Positions 63,881 to 64,000 of a DNA stretch of 64,000 nt are shown in pieces. Numbering within the stretch: position 1 is the first letter of the stretch; every line of letters starts with the position of its first letter. A model generated the notes under the pieces. It ran no database searches and was not told where the DNA came from. It saw only the letters and a program-made list of their open reading frames with translations. This DNA comes from Paguma larvata (Eukaryota > Chordata > Mammalia > Carnivora > Viverridae), in the NCBI GenBank assembly GCA_030068075.1, contig CM057837.1:20739691-20803690 (forward strand). Reading direction: 5' to 3'. A program made the position numbers and the translations under genes.

Positions 63881-64000
63881 ACATTAGCCGTATGGATAGT
63901 TCAAAGTAAGCCACCAGTGCTATCTGGCTTGCACTGGAAACCACCTCTATACAAATATCTGGGTCCTCATTTCAGTAATCTAGTCATTTTTTCTTTGACA

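Noticed and set aside
1..64000. tRNA genes suggested by B-box-like GTTCGAGCCCC motifs
   Set aside because: All occurrences sit in tRNA-derived CAN-SINEs with SINE tails. No cloverleaf-competent free tRNA was seen.
1..64000. CRISPR array or bacterial-type operon
   Set aside because: The sequence is mammalian. Repeats are dispersed retroposons and microsatellites with no regular repeat-spacer pattern.

Overview
The window is mammalian nuclear DNA and almost certainly comes from a felid. More than 30 tRNA-Lys-derived CAN-SINEs of the felid type can be read directly. Each has a head close to GGGGCGCCTGGGTGGCTCAG, a tRNA B-box region, a CT-rich stretch and an A-rich tail. There is also a carnivore-type 5'-truncated L1, older L1M, L2, MIR, MLT1-type LTR and hAT-Charlie (MER5A) relics, and three solo LTRs of retroviral origin. 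I found no convincing protein-coding exon, tRNA, rRNA, snRNA or CRISPR array. The open frames of 60-290 codons look like chance frames in GC-rich or repeat DNA.

Layout. 1-5 kb: SINE and L1 scraps, then GC-rich unique sequence with an AT-rich homeodomain-motif patch near 3.4-3.7 kb. 5-11 kb: SINEs plus candidate conserved non-coding patches at 5.9-6.35 and 9.9-10.3 kb. 11-13 kb: an MLT1-like LTR split by a young L1. 13-17 kb: mostly unique. 17-19.3 kb: two old L1 3' ends, the second split by a 389-bp solo LTR. 20.5-22.6 kb: old L1 containing a 118-bp direct duplication and an A-tail-only insertion. 22.9-26 kb: SINEs and L2. 26.1-27.4 kb: a CpG island without a recognisable gene. 28-36 kb: L2, MIR, L1, MER5A and MLT1 relics, plus a heat-shock-element-like array at 32.9 kb. 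36.5-40 kb: a long antisense L1M interrupted by a SINE, then two further L1 3' relics. 40-46.5 kb: SINEs, an ATTCT microsatellite and a KLF/CRE motif cluster at 42.1 kb. 46.5-47.2 kb: a candidate conserved element. 47-53.8 kb: L2, an LTR with triplicated YY1-like motifs, and an MLT1 LTR. 54-57.7 kb: an AT-rich block with coding-like fragments on the minus strand, carrying the second 389-bp LTR. 58-64 kb: L2, a 42-nt poly-G run, SINEs and a candidate conserved element near 62 kb.

The overall impression is a gene-poor, repeat-rich intergenic region. Its GC and CpG content are high even inside old repeats, which would fit a high-recombination (for example subtelomeric) location with several enhancer-like islands. 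Repeat family names come from my knowledge of consensus sequences, not from a search. I see no self-contained novel system. The best leads are the HSE-like array, the two LTR families with intact insertion signatures, the AT-rich possible retrocopy and the putative enhancer islands.
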